Assembly (NCBI GenBank): GCA_002127415.1
Contig: MWJR01000153.1
Location: forward strand, 1 to 13,455
DNA: 13,455 bases
Source of the DNA: Calditrichaeota bacterium AABM5.125.24
GTDB taxonomy: Bacteria > Electryoneota > AABM5-125-24 > Hatepunaeales > Hatepunaeaceae
Direction: 5' to 3'
The notes beneath the pieces were generated by a model. That model did not search any database. It had not been told where the DNA came from and saw only the letters and a program-made list of their open reading frames with translations. Shown piece by piece: positions 1 to 7,290 of the stretch. The position numbers and the translations under genes were made by a program. The first letter of the stretch is position 1; every line of letters starts with the position of its first letter.

Positions 1-4
1 GATC

Positions 5-59
5 GTAGTCGTGGTTGTCCCTAACCACGACTGTCGGGCTTGGGGACAGCCCCGACTAC
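5..59 (+). repeat. Two-hairpin dispersed repeat, family A, copy 1
   Basis: The unit has inverted ends, GTAGTCG at 5-11 and CGACTAC at 53-59. Hairpin 1 is a perfect 9-bp stem, GTCGTGGTT (8-16) with AACCACGAC (23-31). Hairpin 2 pairs GTCGGG (33-38) with CCCGAC (51-56). A second copy lies on the opposite strand at 11618-11673. The paired differences between the copies keep the first stem intact. The unit sits upstream of acpP and has no coding potential. It resembles a REP/BIME-type or small MITE-like element, but which one is not determined. Confidence 0.8.
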
Positions 60-133
60 AACAAGAAAATCATTACTCGGTTAACACTCTCTGGAATTTT
101 CCCCTTTTACTTCTTCCTTTTTAGTTCTCTTAA

Positions 134-140
134 GGGAGGA
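134..140 (+). promoter_or_regulatory. Strong ribosome binding site of acpP
   Basis: GGGAGGA ends 4 nt before the ATG at 145. It follows a long pyrimidine-rich stretch at about 97-130. It is the best Shine-Dalgarno sequence in the window, as expected for the very abundant acyl carrier protein. I see no convincing -35/-10 promoter pair in bases 60-130. Confidence 0.8.
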
Positions 141-144
141 TAGA

Positions 145-393
145 ATGTCTCACCAAGATCGCGTCCGTGAAATCATCGTCGAACAGCTGGGTGTGGATGC
201 CAGCGCAGTTACGCCTGAAGCCTCCTTCATTGACGATCTCGGCGCTGACTCGCTCGACACGGTCGAGCTGATAATGGCATTTGAGGAGGAGTTCGGTATC
301 GAGATACCCGACGAAGATGCGGAAAAACTGACCACCGTAGGTAAATCTCTCGAGTATATGGAAAAGAAGCTGACCGAGAAGGAATCCGACTGA
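145..393 (+). CDS. acpP: Acyl carrier protein
   Basis: This is the small acidic carrier of growing acyl chains in type II fatty-acid synthesis; it acts in the cytoplasm. The 82-residue length is normal. The phosphopantetheine attachment site is Ser36 within GADSLDTVEL, followed by the helix II recognition segment with acidic residues (IMAFEEEFGIEIPDED). The ATG at 145 has a strong ribosome binding site. The gene is followed by fabF after a 3-nt gap, the common acpP-fabF arrangement, so it is the first gene of the visible block. An upstream fabD or fabG could lie outside the window. The identification is secure. The only alternative would be a specialised ACP of another pathway, and the fabF and rnc context argues against that. 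Confidence 0.97.
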   Translation: MSHQDRVREIIVEQLGVDASAVTPEASFIDDLGADSLDTVELIMAFEEEFGIEIPDEDAEKLTTVGKSLEYMEKKLTEKESD

Positions 394-396
394 GCC

Positions 397-1653
397 GTGA
401 CGCAGCCTCACACACAGGTGCGGCGAGTGGTGGTGACCGGCATCGGGGTCGTCACCCCCATCGGCAGCACCAAGGATTCATTCTGGGACAACCTTAAGAA
501 CGGACGCGGCGGAATCAGTCGCATAACCCAGTTTGACCCTTCGGAGTTTGCCAGCCAGTTCGCTGGCGAGGTCAAGGACTTCGACCCGACCCAATACCTC
601 GATAAGCGCGATATCCGGCATATGGACCCCTTCGCCCAGTTCGCTATGGGTGCAGGTGTCCAGGCGGTCGAGGATTCAGGAATCGACTTCGACCTATACG
701 ACCGCTGCCGGATGGGGGTCATCATCGGTTCTGGCATCGGCGGGATACAGATCTTCGAGGCCCAAATGAAGGTTCTCGAGCAGCGCGGCCCCAGGAAGGT
801 CAGCCCCTTCTTTATCATCAAGATGATCTCCGATATAGTAGCCGGACATCTGTCCATCCGCTACGACCTGCGCGGTCCAAACTATGCCACCACCTCGGCC
901 TGTGCGACCTCCGGCCACTCCATCGGCTGTGCGATGAAGGCCATCCGCTACGGTGAAGCGGATGTAATGCTTGCTGGCGGCGCCGAAGCACCCATCTGCC
1001 GGGCCGGATTGAGTGGCTTCTGCGCTATGAAGGCCCTCTCAACCCGCAACGACGAACCGGAGAAGGCCAGCCGCCCCTTCGATGCCCAGCGCGACGGCTT
1101 CATAATGGCGGAAGGTGCCGGGATGCTGCTGCTCGAGGAGGCTGAACAAGCCCTGGCACGCGGCGCACACATCTACGGCGAGATTGCCGGTGTCGGCTTC
1201 ACCGCCGATGCATACCACGTAACCGCCACCCCGGAGGACGGTCACGGCGCCGTCAGAGCTATGCGAGTCGCGCTTGAAGACGCCGGGCTCACCCCCGAAC
1301 AGATTGGGTATATCAACGCCCACGGCACCTCAACCCCGCTTAACGACAAGTCCGAGACCACCGCCATAAAGAAGGTGTTCGGCGAGCGCGCATACAAACT
1401 GCCGGTCAGCTCCACCAAGTCCATGCACGGTCACCTCCTCGGCGCAGCCGGCGCTGTAGAGGCGACTGCAACACTGCTGGCCATGGGGCGAGGCATCATC
1501 CCCCCAACTATCAACTATGAGTATCCGGATCCCGAATGCGATCTCAACTACGTTCCCAACCAAGCCGTGGAGATGCAGTTCGAAGCCGCCCTGAGCAACA
1601 CCTTCGGGTTCGGCGGTCACAACGCCTGCCTGGCGATAAAACGCTTCACCTGA
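397..1653 (+). CDS. fabF: Beta-ketoacyl-ACP synthase II
   Basis: This condensing enzyme elongates acyl-ACP with malonyl-ACP in fatty-acid synthesis. The thiolase-fold protein of 418 residues has the full Cys-His-His triad: Cys169 in TTSACATSG, His309 in NAHGTSTPLND, and His346 in KSMHGHLLGA. The Phe gate of the FabF class lies in NTFGFGGHN (about residue 403). The N-terminal VRRVVVTGIGVVTPIG is typical of the family. Translation probably starts at GTG 397, 3 nt after acpP. GTG 418 would give a protein starting right at the family N-terminus, but neither start has a well-spaced Shine-Dalgarno, so coupling to acpP is likely. Triad and length favour FabF over FabB, and the Cys-His-His set excludes FabH (Cys-His-Asn). 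Confidence 0.96.
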   Translation: MTQPHTQVRRVVVTGIGVVTPIGSTKDSFWDNLKNGRGGISRITQFDPSEFASQFAGEVKDFDPTQYLDKRDIRHMDPFAQFAMGAGVQAVEDSGIDFDLYDRCRMGVIIGSGIGGIQIFEAQMKVLEQRGPRKVSPFFIIKMISDIVAGHLSIRYDLRGPNYATTSACATSGHSIGCAMKAIRYGEADVMLAGGAEAPICRAGLSGFCAMKALSTRNDEPEKASRPFDAQRDGFIMAEGAGMLLLEEAEQALARGAHIYGEIAGVGFTADAYHVTATPEDGHGAVRAMRVALEDAGLTPEQIGYINAHGTSTPLNDKSETTAIKKVFGERAYKLPVSSTKSMHGHLLGAAGAVEATATLLAMGRGIIPPTINYEYPDPECDLNYVPNQAVEMQFEAALSNTFGFGGHNACLAIKRFT

Positions 1654-2423
1654 ACCTGAAATCGCTGACCAATCTGCTGGTTAGACTCTTCGGCAGCCGA
1701 CCGCAGACTGAAGCACCCGGTCGCGAGCTGGAGAGGATACTCGGCCACCGCTTCCGTAACCCGGCCCTGCTCCGTCGAGCCCTCACCCACCGCTCCCTTC
1801 TCAACCAGACCAACGGAAACCATACCCAGGCCAACGAGCTGCTCGAGTTCCTGGGTGATGCCGTGCTCGACCTGATAGTGGTTGATTACCTGTTCAGCAG
1901 GTTCCCGGACAGTCGTGAGGGTGAACTGAGCAAGCTGAAATCTATGCTGGTCAGAGGCCGTTCTCTGCAGAAGATCGCCCGCGAGATGAAGCTCGGAGAC
2001 TACATCCTGATGAGTGACAACGAGGCGCGCAGCGGTGGCCGAGGCCGCAGTTCCATACTTGAAAACACCTTCGAAGCCATAGTGGCGGCTCTGTATCTGG
2101 ACGGCGGCAATAAAACGGCCAGAAGATTCATCACCAGGCGGGTACTGTCACAGGTGGACGATATTGCCAGCCGGAGTGAGGACTACAACTACAAGAGTCA
2201 ACTGCTTGAATACGCCCAGGCTAACGGTCTGTCTGCCCCGATCTATCGGGTCATCACCGAAATTGGCCCCGACCACGCCAGGCATTTTGAGATCGAGGTG
2301 AGTCTGGGAGACAAACCACTTGGCCGCGGCAACGGCCGCAGTAAGAAGGCCGCTCAGCAACAGGCCGCCAGGGTGGCTATGGAATTGTTGAATAAACAAA
2401 GCGAATTCGACCCGTCATCCTAA
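1650..2423 (+). CDS. rnc: Ribonuclease III
   Basis: This endonuclease cleaves double-stranded RNA and matures rRNA. Numbered from CTG 1650 it has 257 residues. The catalytic domain carries NELLEFLGDAVL at 62-73 (Glu66, Asp70) and ENTFEAIVAALYLDGG near 138-153 (Glu142), where Asn139 stands in the place of the Asp used in E. coli. I recall Asn there in Bacteroidota enzymes. A double-stranded RNA-binding domain follows at about 181-249. The start is uncertain. The reading frame has no ATG, GTG or TTG between 1536 and the catalytic signature. ATG 1536 would overlap fabF by 118 nt and add residues that look like out-of-frame fabF. CTG 1650 overlaps the fabF TGA as CTGA and fits the family length. 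The gene is certain; the start is not. Confidence 0.9.
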   Translation: MNLKSLTNLLVRLFGSRPQTEAPGRELERILGHRFRNPALLRRALTHRSLLNQTNGNHTQANELLEFLGDAVLDLIVVDYLFSRFPDSREGELSKLKSMLVRGRSLQKIAREMKLGDYILMSDNEARSGGRGRSSILENTFEAIVAALYLDGGNKTARRFITRRVLSQVDDIASRSEDYNYKSQLLEYAQANGLSAPIYRVITEIGPDHARHFEIEVSLGDKPLGRGNGRSKKAAQQQAARVAMELLNKQSEFDPSS

Positions 2424-2444
2424 CACATCCGAATCGGAGGATAA

Positions 2445-3599
2445 GTGGAGTATTTCCTGACCGATGAACAGCAGGAGCTGCGCGAATTAGCATGCAGGAT
2501 AGCCCGCGAGAAGGTCAAACCGGTGCGTGCCCAACACGACCGGGAGGGCACTTTCCCGTGGGATATGGTAGAGGTCTTCAGACAAGCGGGGTTCTTCGGG
2601 GTTTACATTCCTGAGGAATACGGCGGCACGGGAGGGGGGATAATGGAGCTGGTTCTGGTGACCGAAGAGCTCTCGCGCATCTGCGGGGGGATAGCCCTGG
2701 CCGTAGCGGCTACCGCGCTCGGAACCTTTCCCGTCCTGCTCAGCGGCAATGATGAGCAGAAAGCACGCTATCTCCCCGACCTGGTCACCGGTCGTAAGCT
2801 GGCTGCCTTCGGCCTGACCGAACCCGATGCCGGCAGCGACGCCGGCAGCATCCAGACCCGGGCGGTCAAGAAAGGCGACCGCTACATCCTGAACGGGCTC
2901 AAACACTTTATCACCAACGGCTCGGTGGCCAAGATCTACACCGTCATCGCCTCAACCGACCCGGCAAAAGGAACGCGCGGCGCCACTGCCTTCATCGTCG
3001 AGGAGGGCTTCCCCGGCTTCCGTTATGGCAAGATCGAGGATAAGCTCGGCATCCGCGCCTCGAGAACCAGCGAGCTCATCTTCGAGGATTGTGAAGTGCC
3101 GGAGGAGAACCGTCTTGGCCGTGAAGGCCAGGGGTTCATCGTGGCAATGCGAACCCTCGACCGCAGCCGTCCCGGGGTGGCCTCGCAGGCGCTCGGCATC
3201 GCCCAGGGCGCCTTCGACCTGGCAGCCGAATACACATCCAGGCGGATCCAGTTCGGCAAGCCGGTCGCCTCGTTCCAGGGCGTCCAGTTTATGCTTGCCG
3301 ATATGGCTTCCAACATAGAAGCCGCGCGGGCTCTTATATATTCCACCGCCCGGATGATCGATGCCGGCGTCCAGAATGTGGCCAGGGAATCATCTATGTG
3401 CAAGCTTATTGCCGCTGACACCGCTATGCAGGTGACCACCGACTCCGTTCAGCTCTTCGGCGGATATGGATATATGCACGACTATCCGATCGAGAAGTTT
3501 ATGCGTGACGCCAAGATTACACAGATATACGAGGGAACCAACCAGATACTACGCTCGGTAATTGGAAGGCATATACTGAAAGAGACCGCTGGCAGGTAA
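2445..3599 (+). CDS. Acyl-CoA dehydrogenase
   Basis: This FAD enzyme introduces a trans-2 double bond into acyl-CoA and passes electrons to an electron-transfer flavoprotein. It has 384 residues, the usual length. The helical N-terminal domain is followed by the flavin/substrate motif FGLTEPDAGSD (122-132) and the middle beta domain. The C-terminal helical domain carries RRIQFGKP (266-273), FGGYGY (338-343) and IYEGTNQI (361-368). Glu363 is the catalytic base position used by short-chain acyl-CoA and related dehydrogenases. GTG 2445 has GGAGG at 2436-2440. The gene follows rnc by 21 nt and is probably cotranscribed. The natural substrate (short, branched or glutaryl-type chain) cannot be read from sequence. 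Its position behind fatty-acid synthesis genes is unusual, because the family is mostly catabolic. Confidence 0.93.
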   Translation: MEYFLTDEQQELRELACRIAREKVKPVRAQHDREGTFPWDMVEVFRQAGFFGVYIPEEYGGTGGGIMELVLVTEELSRICGGIALAVAATALGTFPVLLSGNDEQKARYLPDLVTGRKLAAFGLTEPDAGSDAGSIQTRAVKKGDRYILNGLKHFITNGSVAKIYTVIASTDPAKGTRGATAFIVEEGFPGFRYGKIEDKLGIRASRTSELIFEDCEVPEENRLGREGQGFIVAMRTLDRSRPGVASQALGIAQGAFDLAAEYTSRRIQFGKPVASFQGVQFMLADMASNIEAARALIYSTARMIDAGVQNVARESSMCKLIAADTAMQVTTDSVQLFGGYGYMHDYPIEKFMRDAKITQIYEGTNQILRSVIGRHILKETAGR

Positions 3600-3608
3600 G
3601 TGCCTCGT

Positions 3609-3657
3609 GCTGGCAGACGCCCCCAGCTTTCGCTGGGGCAAGCTCTCGCCTGCCAGC
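3609..3657 (+). repeat. Nested hairpin repeat, family B, copy 1
   Basis: Outer arms are GCTGGCAG (3609-3616) and CTGCCAGC (3650-3657). The inner perfect stem is CCCCAGC (3621-3627) with GCTGGGG (3632-3638) and a TTTC loop. The core ACGCCCCC...GCTGGGGCA-GCTCTCGC recurs at 7111-7177. It lies 9 nt after the acyl-CoA dehydrogenase stop codon, in the gap between convergent genes. No T-run follows, so it is not a standard Rho-independent terminator, although it could slow polymerase. Confidence 0.75.
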
Positions 3658-3672
3658 AGACAGAATGCGTGG

Positions 3673-3694
3673 TATCAGGCGCCACCACCTGACA
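3673..3694 (+). repeat. 22-nt palindromic repeat, family C, copy 1
   Basis: The pattern is TATCAGGCGC, six variable bases, then CTGACA. It has the same length and the same fixed ends as the - strand element at 12724-12745, and the same TGTCA...TGACA design as 12651-12672. It lies in the gap between the convergent acyl-CoA dehydrogenase and DUF5723-like genes. Confidence 0.65.
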
Positions 3695-3710
3695 CCCAAG
3701 TCACCCTCTT

Positions 3711-3744
3711 ATCACTCATCACTCATCGTTCATCATTCATCGTT
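3711..3744. repeat. Short degenerate tandem repeat
   Basis: A run of near-identical 7-nt units based on ATCACTC / ATCGTTC / ATCATTC ends 4 nt before the stop codon of the - strand DUF5723-like gene. It is non-coding. Such TGAGTGATGA-like runs may be slippage-prone sequence. Confidence 0.65.
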
Positions 3745-3748
3745 CTAC

Positions 3749-5044
3749 TCACAGCCTGATGCAGTTGGTTATGGCAAAGGAGAACCCCTTTGCACCGAAG
3801 AACAACCCCCTCTGCCAGGATGCGCCGAAGTTAAGCTGATAGATTGAATAGTCGAGTCCGAACCCCCCGGAAAACTCCGATCCCTCAATCCCTCCAACCG
3901 CAATACCAACTCTGAGCGGAAACCACGACCTGGGCCTCAGCTCTGCTCCAAGCGACAGGCGCGGCGTGGTCGAATGACCCGGGGCGTCATTCAGACCCTG
4001 ATACCAGCTGAAGAACAGGTCTCCTCCCCTGATCCAGGGCAACCCGGGCTTACATGCGGAAAGCAGCAGATAGCGTGGAAGAGGCTTCCTGAGCGAACCC
4101 ATCGTATAGGAAACGGTGGTATCGTTGAATAAATGCTTCCAGTAGTTCTTTCTTAACAGCCGGTCGATGTAAATCCCTTCATCGAGTTCAAAGGTCAACT
4201 CCTCCACCTCAACATCGGTCCAGCTTATACTGCCGATCAGGTTGCCGATGGTGAGGCCAACCTGAACGTCAAACTCATTCAGCCACCCTGAAGCGCCGAG
4301 GTCCAGCCCCACGCCGTCACCTGATGTCGATTGAAGATGCTGGAACTCCCCGTCGGTGATGATGGCCTCCTGTGTGACCTGAAATGAACCGCCACTGCGT
4401 CCCAGCCCCTCATAAAACGTCCCGTGGATATACTTGAAGGTCGCGCCGACCGCCAACTCCTTCATAAAAGTCGGCGGGGTCAGCGGCTTGGCCACCGAAA
4501 ACGAGGTGGTCCAATAGATCATCACATCCTCTTCCACCGCATCGAAGCTATAGACCCTGTCCCTCTCCCATCCCCTCAACAGCAGTTCGAATACCTCCTG
4601 AGGGATAGCCCCTGACGCCACCAGATGAAAGTCAAGGACGTTTAAGGCGTAATTCCCCGAGGAAATGCCGAATAACGGCGCGCTTAAGCCGCTGTAAAGC
4701 GTCACACGGTCTGATTTTATCTCACTCAGAATATCTTCAATATCGAGTGAGTCCAGCGTATCCCCCTCCACGAAGGTGGTGCCGATATAATCGGGGGAGA
4801 AGGCGTTGTTGCCCAGCGAGACCCCTGCCGAGAGGAAGGTTATGGTCATATGTGGATTGGCTTTAAGTCCCAGGTTGGCCGGATTCCATCCGACTGCCTG
4901 AGCGCCATACATCCCGAGAGCGCCCGACCCGGCCAGACCGACGTTCCGTCCGTCCCGTATCGTCTGTCCGAATGCTGGGCTGTGGACAAGCAACGCTCTG
5001 GTTACAACTACCACTATTACAACGCTCCAGAACCGGTTACTCAT
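3749..5044 (-). CDS. DUF5723-like predicted outer-membrane beta-barrel protein
   Basis: Function is unknown. From ATG 5044 the protein has 431 residues. It begins with a signal peptide (basic start, hydrophobic VVIVVVVTRALLV, likely cleavage after SPAFG). The mature N-terminus, DGRNVGLAGSGALGMYGAQAVGWNPANLG, is the hallmark of DUF5723/PorV-like outer-membrane proteins. The rest alternates short beta strands with glycines and aromatics (for example LGAELRPRSWFPLRVGIAVGG and FGASWQRGLFFGAKG), as in a barrel. A longer frame opening at 5149 is possible, but its extra 35 residues overlap the upstream gene and would bury the signal peptide. Its ATG lies 8 nt inside the end of the lipoprotein gene, so the two are probably cotranslated and may act together in the envelope. 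Family assignment is from motif memory and moderately certain. Confidence 0.75.
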   Translation of the reverse strand: MSNRFWSVVIVVVVTRALLVHSPAFGQTIRDGRNVGLAGSGALGMYGAQAVGWNPANLGLKANPHMTITFLSAGVSLGNNAFSPDYIGTTFVEGDTLDSLDIEDILSEIKSDRVTLYSGLSAPLFGISSGNYALNVLDFHLVASGAIPQEVFELLLRGWERDRVYSFDAVEEDVMIYWTTSFSVAKPLTPPTFMKELAVGATFKYIHGTFYEGLGRSGGSFQVTQEAIITDGEFQHLQSTSGDGVGLDLGASGWLNEFDVQVGLTIGNLIGSISWTDVEVEELTFELDEGIYIDRLLRKNYWKHLFNDTTVSYTMGSLRKPLPRYLLLSACKPGLPWIRGGDLFFSWYQGLNDAPGHSTTPRLSLGAELRPRSWFPLRVGIAVGGIEGSEFSGGFGLDYSIYQLNFGASWQRGLFFGAKGFSFAITNCIRL

Positions 5045-7025
5045 TCTCGCCACTGTTGAAGTCAACCGTATAGCGGACGACGGCCGAGGCCTGAACAGAC
5101 AGCGTATCACCTCCATAAAGCCAGACCGTGTCACCTGCAATGCTCTCAAATTCGATGACCTGCCGGGTGTAAACCGGTGCCCCGCGTATTATATCGAGCT
5201 GGCTGGAGGTAAGGCTGAAATAAGATGAATCAACCGCCGCCTCCACCCTGTGATCCACTATATCAAGGCGGGGAATAACCGCCTCTATGATGGTATCCAT
5301 CGCTGAAATGTCATTTCCCATCAGCAACCGCACCGTCCCGCCAAGCGGGATACTGTTCACCAGATGCACCGATAGATCGACACTCTCCACCGCAAAATCG
5401 AGCGTATCGCCGAGCCGCACGGGGTCGGTGGTTATACGGCATGCCCCCATAGTGAACTTCAACTCCGAATTCAGATTGATTGAACCGGAGAATCCCTGAG
5501 CATCATCCACCCGCACAACCCTGTTAGCGTATTCCGGAAAGAATCGCGCCCCTATTCCGGCGTTTCCGGTGACACGAAAGAGATCGGGGACGATCCTTGT
5601 CAATCGGTCGGCATCCGGCACCACTATCCGGTTCGTGCCCGATAGCAGGTCGGTCTGAACGGTCAGTGATGTGTCGATATGGCGCTGGAAGTTAAATCCC
5701 TCTATTTTCATGTCCAGCCTCATCGGCAGCGAAGTCTCATTATATATGGTCAGGAGCAGGGTATCTGAAACGAAATCGATGCTGTCGAGCCCCCGGGGAA
5801 AGTCGGTCTCCACCTCGAGCGTTGGAATACCGACCTGAACACTGTCCAGGATGCCGTTAAACCGGCTGAAGATCAGGTCACCCGTATAGTAATCCACCTC
5901 CACCCCCTGGCAGCGGGAGATGATCTGATAGGTCGTGACCTCATCCATAACCGCCCGATTTTGAACATGGACCCGCTGGTCGTCCAGTTCCATAGTTATA
6001 GTATAGCCGGCCAGGTTGACCGAATCGGAGAGGATGCCCTCGGGCATTAAGCTATCCGTATAAAAGGACCGATTCCCGTCCGGGTCACGGATGTTCTCAA
6101 AGTAGGTCGTGTCGATTACCTTCGCCGGAAGCGTATTAGTCACCTCTACATAAGCCCAACCCTCCTTGATGACCGCCTCGGCAACCTGGTTGTCGCTTTC
6201 GGTCTCCAGGGAGTCGCGGCTGGAAAAGTCGTGTCTGGAAAATTCCGATTCGGCCGAATCGGCCTCCATCCGGGTGATGCCAACCACAACAAACAGCGCC
6301 TCATCATCGTCGGTGCCGGCTGTCCGGCCAGAGCCACCAAGGCGCCCCTCGGTTATCATCAGGAGTTCGTTATAAACGAGCCTGGTGGCGAGATCGATGC
6401 TGTCGAGTGCCGCCCCATCAGGTGGGATGCTGCCGGGAAAGGTCACGGTGCCGATTGAGGTGTTATCGGCGAGGTTGGAGAGAGATATGGTGAGATCCTC
6501 TATGTTGACAGGATAGCGGTTGATCACCTCCAGAACCACCCACCCCCTTCTTGCCCGCGCCCAGTGGAAGACATCAAACTCGATGGTGTCCTGCGCCGAA
6601 TTAAAAGTGAAGGAGATGAATGCCCCCCGCTGACCACCTTCAGCACTGGACATCGACTCGGCAAGCAATACCGCTATAGTGTCGGGACGCGGCTCCTCGA
6701 TGTTTAAGGCTCCGATCTCATTGTTATAGTGCCTGGTCTCGGTAGCTTCGATCTTGATACGGTCCCCTATCTGCTGATAATCGATCTCATCATGATATTC
6801 AAATATCAAGGTCGAATCGTCCCGCCCTTTGATGATGCCCCATCCCCGCTCGGCCAGCCTGGCTGAATCTGTAACCAGCTCCGCCAGGCGATACACACGC
6901 TTGCTGAAAGGAACCGTGACCTGTATGGTCCATACCGGAGTCCCGGGGATTTTAAGGGTGCAACTGACCGCCACCAGCAGCAGCGTGAAGCTCAATCCGA
7001 TCAGCGGCGCAGACCATCGTCTCAT
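5037..7025 (-). CDS. Large predicted lipoprotein with repeated beta-sandwich-like segments, unknown function
   Basis: I do not recognise a named family. The 662-residue protein starts at ATG 7025 after GGAG. It has a lipoprotein signal: two Arg, a hydrophobic core, then VAVSC with Cys22 as the lipidation site. Asp is not at position +2, so outer-membrane sorting is plausible by the E. coli rule. The mature part is acidic, low in Cys and rich in predicted beta strand. Segments of similar design recur: GWVVLEVINRYPVNI (161-175), GWAYVEVTNTLPAKV (289-303), LLLTIYNETSLPMRL (423-437) and VDLSVHLVNSIPLGG (549-563). The pattern of alternating hydrophobics, Asn, then Pro is reminiscent of LEA14-type or Ig-like sandwiches. 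It overlaps the DUF5723-like gene, so a surface complex with that barrel is a reasonable inference. Confidence 0.8.
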   Translation of the reverse strand: MRRWSAPLIGLSFTLLLVAVSCTLKIPGTPVWTIQVTVPFSKRVYRLAELVTDSARLAERGWGIIKGRDDSTLIFEYHDEIDYQQIGDRIKIEATETRHYNNEIGALNIEEPRPDTIAVLLAESMSSAEGGQRGAFISFTFNSAQDTIEFDVFHWARARRGWVVLEVINRYPVNIEDLTISLSNLADNTSIGTVTFPGSIPPDGAALDSIDLATRLVYNELLMITEGRLGGSGRTAGTDDDEALFVVVGITRMEADSAESEFSRHDFSSRDSLETESDNQVAEAVIKEGWAYVEVTNTLPAKVIDTTYFENIRDPDGNRSFYTDSLMPEGILSDSVNLAGYTITMELDDQRVHVQNRAVMDEVTTYQIISRCQGVEVDYYTGDLIFSRFNGILDSVQVGIPTLEVETDFPRGLDSIDFVSDTLLLTIYNETSLPMRLDMKIEGFNFQRHIDTSLTVQTDLLSGTNRIVVPDADRLTRIVPDLFRVTGNAGIGARFFPEYANRVVRVDDAQGFSGSINLNSELKFTMGACRITTDPVRLGDTLDFAVESVDLSVHLVNSIPLGGTVRLLMGNDISAMDTIIEAVIPRLDIVDHRVEAAVDSSYFSLTSSQLDIIRGAPVYTRQVIEFESIAGDTVWLYGGDTLSVQASAVVRYTVDFNSGENE

Positions 7026-7110
7026 TATATCTCCATCTTCTCGTGAACTATCTGTCGATATCTAAACCTGTATTTTAACTCAGGGCTTATCCGCAAGTAG
7101 GATTGTGGCA

Positions 7111-7177
7111 AGGCGCACGCCCCCGGCTTTTCCTGACTTTCGTCAGGACAGGCGCTGGGGCAGGCTCTCGCGCGCCT
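7111..7177 (+). repeat. Nested hairpin repeat, family B, copy 2
   Basis: It shares ACGCCCCC on the left and GCTGGGGCA-GCTCTCGC on the right with 3609-3657. The outer stem is here AGGCGC (7111-7116) with GCGCCT (7172-7177), different in sequence from copy 1 but still paired. The centre carries an extra perfect hairpin, TCCTGAC (7131-7137) with GTCAGGA (7142-7148), around a TTTC loop as in copy 1. Confidence 0.75.
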
Positions 7178-7181
7178 GTCC

Positions 7182-7230
7182 AAACAACCACTTACCTGGC
7201 GGACGAGGGCGTCCGCCAGGCCCGTTGTTT
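7182..7230. repeat. Nested perfect inverted repeat
   Basis: The inner arms CCTGGCGGAC (7195-7204) and GTCCGCCAGG (7211-7220) form a perfect 10-bp stem with a 6-nt loop. They are enclosed by AAACAAC (7182-7188) and GTTGTTT (7224-7230). It abuts the family B repeat. No T-tract follows on either strand, so it is unlikely to be a simple terminator. Confidence 0.7.
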
Positions 7231-7258
7231 CATTTACTGATATATCCTTAATATAGAC

Positions 7259-7290
7259 AAAAAAATGCGGCTTGGTGTGATCCAAGCCGC
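7259..7290 (-). terminator. Rho-independent terminator of the metK operon
   Basis: Reading the - strand, GCGGCTTGG and CCAAGCCGC (7282-7290 and 7267-7275) form a perfect 9-bp GC-rich stem with a 6-nt loop. The stem is followed by A and seven T (complement of 7259-7265). It stands 69 nt after the metK stop codon and separates the metK operon from the lipoprotein gene. Confidence 0.88.

Noticed and set aside
3609..3657. Hairpin after the acyl-CoA dehydrogenase as a Rho-independent terminator
   Set aside because: No T-run follows on either strand, and the same core recurs at 7111-7177 away from any + strand gene end, so a repeat is the better reading.
7025..7285. 86-codon - strand open frame in the metK/lipoprotein gap
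   Set aside because: It translates the family B repeat and part of the terminator, ends at the lipoprotein start, and has no recognisable protein features.
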